Shown here: piece by piece, positions 6,164 through 6,326 of the stretch
How positions within the stretch are numbered: position 1 is the stretch's first letter
How the letters are laid out: every line of letters begins with the position of its first letter
Assembly: GCA_026418875.1 (NCBI GenBank)
Contig: JAOAAM010000460.1
Span: 1 to 6,326, forward strand
DNA: 6,326 nt
Direction: 5' to 3'
From: Gemmataceae bacterium
GTDB taxonomy: Bacteria > Planctomycetota > Planctomycetia > Gemmatales > Gemmataceae
The notes under the pieces: model-generated
Seen by the model: the letters and a program-made list of their open reading frames with translations, nothing else
Databases searched by the model: none
Told to the model about the DNA's origin: nothing
Program-made: the position numbers and the translations under genes

Positions 6164-6326
6164 TTTAACGCTGCGACAGCGGCTTCTTGGAGAGCTTGCC
6201 GCATGGGCGAGCCGTCCGCATTCGGTAAACCGACCCGTTGGATCAGCAACAACACAAAGAAGTTTTTTTGAGGGTCTACCCATCCCTGCGTGCCGAACGC
6301 TCCGCCATGTCCGTAGGAGCCCGGGG
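6160..6326 (-). CDS. Serine hydrolase, beta-lactamase family, C-terminal fragment (cut by window edge)
   Basis: The last 54 codons of a gene that enters from beyond the right edge. The visible product opens with 'GSYGHGGAFGTQGWVDP'. This matches the third active-site motif (HxG in place of KTG) and following strand of class C beta-lactamase/esterase-like proteins, in which an 'xGHGGxxG…xxDP' segment is common. It then has a hydrophobic strand (NFFVLLLIQR) and a final helix ending in ALK. The Ser-X-X-Lys and Tyr motifs would lie outside the window, so activity cannot be judged. Members include peptidases, esterases and true beta-lactamases. The stop TGA overlaps the start of the membrane protein as ATGA, so this is the upstream member of the same operon. 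The frame carries no start codon within the window that would make it complete. Confidence 0.75.
   Translation of the reverse strand, partial: PGSYGHGGAFGTQGWVDPQKNFFVLLLIQRVGLPNADGSPMRQALQEAAVAALK
6262..6268 (-). other. A AAA AAC slippery-type heptamer in the hydrolase gene
   Basis: On the minus strand a run of seven A is read in the hydrolase frame as CAA AAA AAC, which has the X XXY YYZ form used for -1 frameshifting. The -1 frame is exactly that of the downstream membrane protein and is open all the way into it. No obvious downstream stimulatory hairpin was identified, so use as a recoding site is speculative. Confidence 0.2.

Noticed and set aside
6164..6283. N-terminal 40-residue extension of the membrane protein from an ATG at 6283
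   Set aside because: It lies entirely over the serine hydrolase end in another frame, is polar and patternless, and the ATGA overlap at 6160-6163 gives a natural start.

Overview
The window looks like chromosomal DNA of a planctomycete (Planctomycetota). This rests on gene content: a PEP-CTERM exported protein, an exported two-domain beta-sandwich protein of a type I associate with Gemmata-like genomes, a PSP1-like protein with a cysteine-rich tail, and a heptaheme c-type cytochrome fused to tetratricopeptide repeats (TPRs). The lineage below phylum is a guess from remembered protein style, with no marker gene present. I see no tRNA, rRNA, CRISPR array, insertion sequence or phage gene.

Left part (1-931, + strand): a monocistronic PEP-CTERM protein gene followed by a strong intrinsic terminator. 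The 217 bases from 932 to 1148 hold no convincing + strand gene. The opposite strand carries a stop-to-stop open stretch that may be the decayed end of a phosphatase-like gene.

Middle part (1149-3261, + strand): three genes in one direction. They encode an exported protein with two similar beta-sandwich domains, a TPR protein whose C-terminal half resembles the Fe(II)-trafficking protein YggX, and a PSP1/RicT-like protein ending in a seven-cysteine tail. The last two are separated by one base, so they are probably translationally coupled. Both are linked by homology to iron or Fe-S biology and both carry extra cysteines. This pair is the most interesting candidate for an undescribed functional unit.

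Right part (6326-3273, - strand): a tightly packed operon read right to left. It contains the 3' end of a beta-lactamase-family serine hydrolase, a polytopic membrane protein with several histidines in or near its helices, and a membrane-anchored heptaheme cytochrome with six C-terminal TPRs. Both junctions are 4-base ATGA overlaps. The context suggests a membrane electron-transfer module, but neither donor nor acceptor can be read from the sequence. The two operons converge with only 11 bases between their stop codons and no evident terminator.
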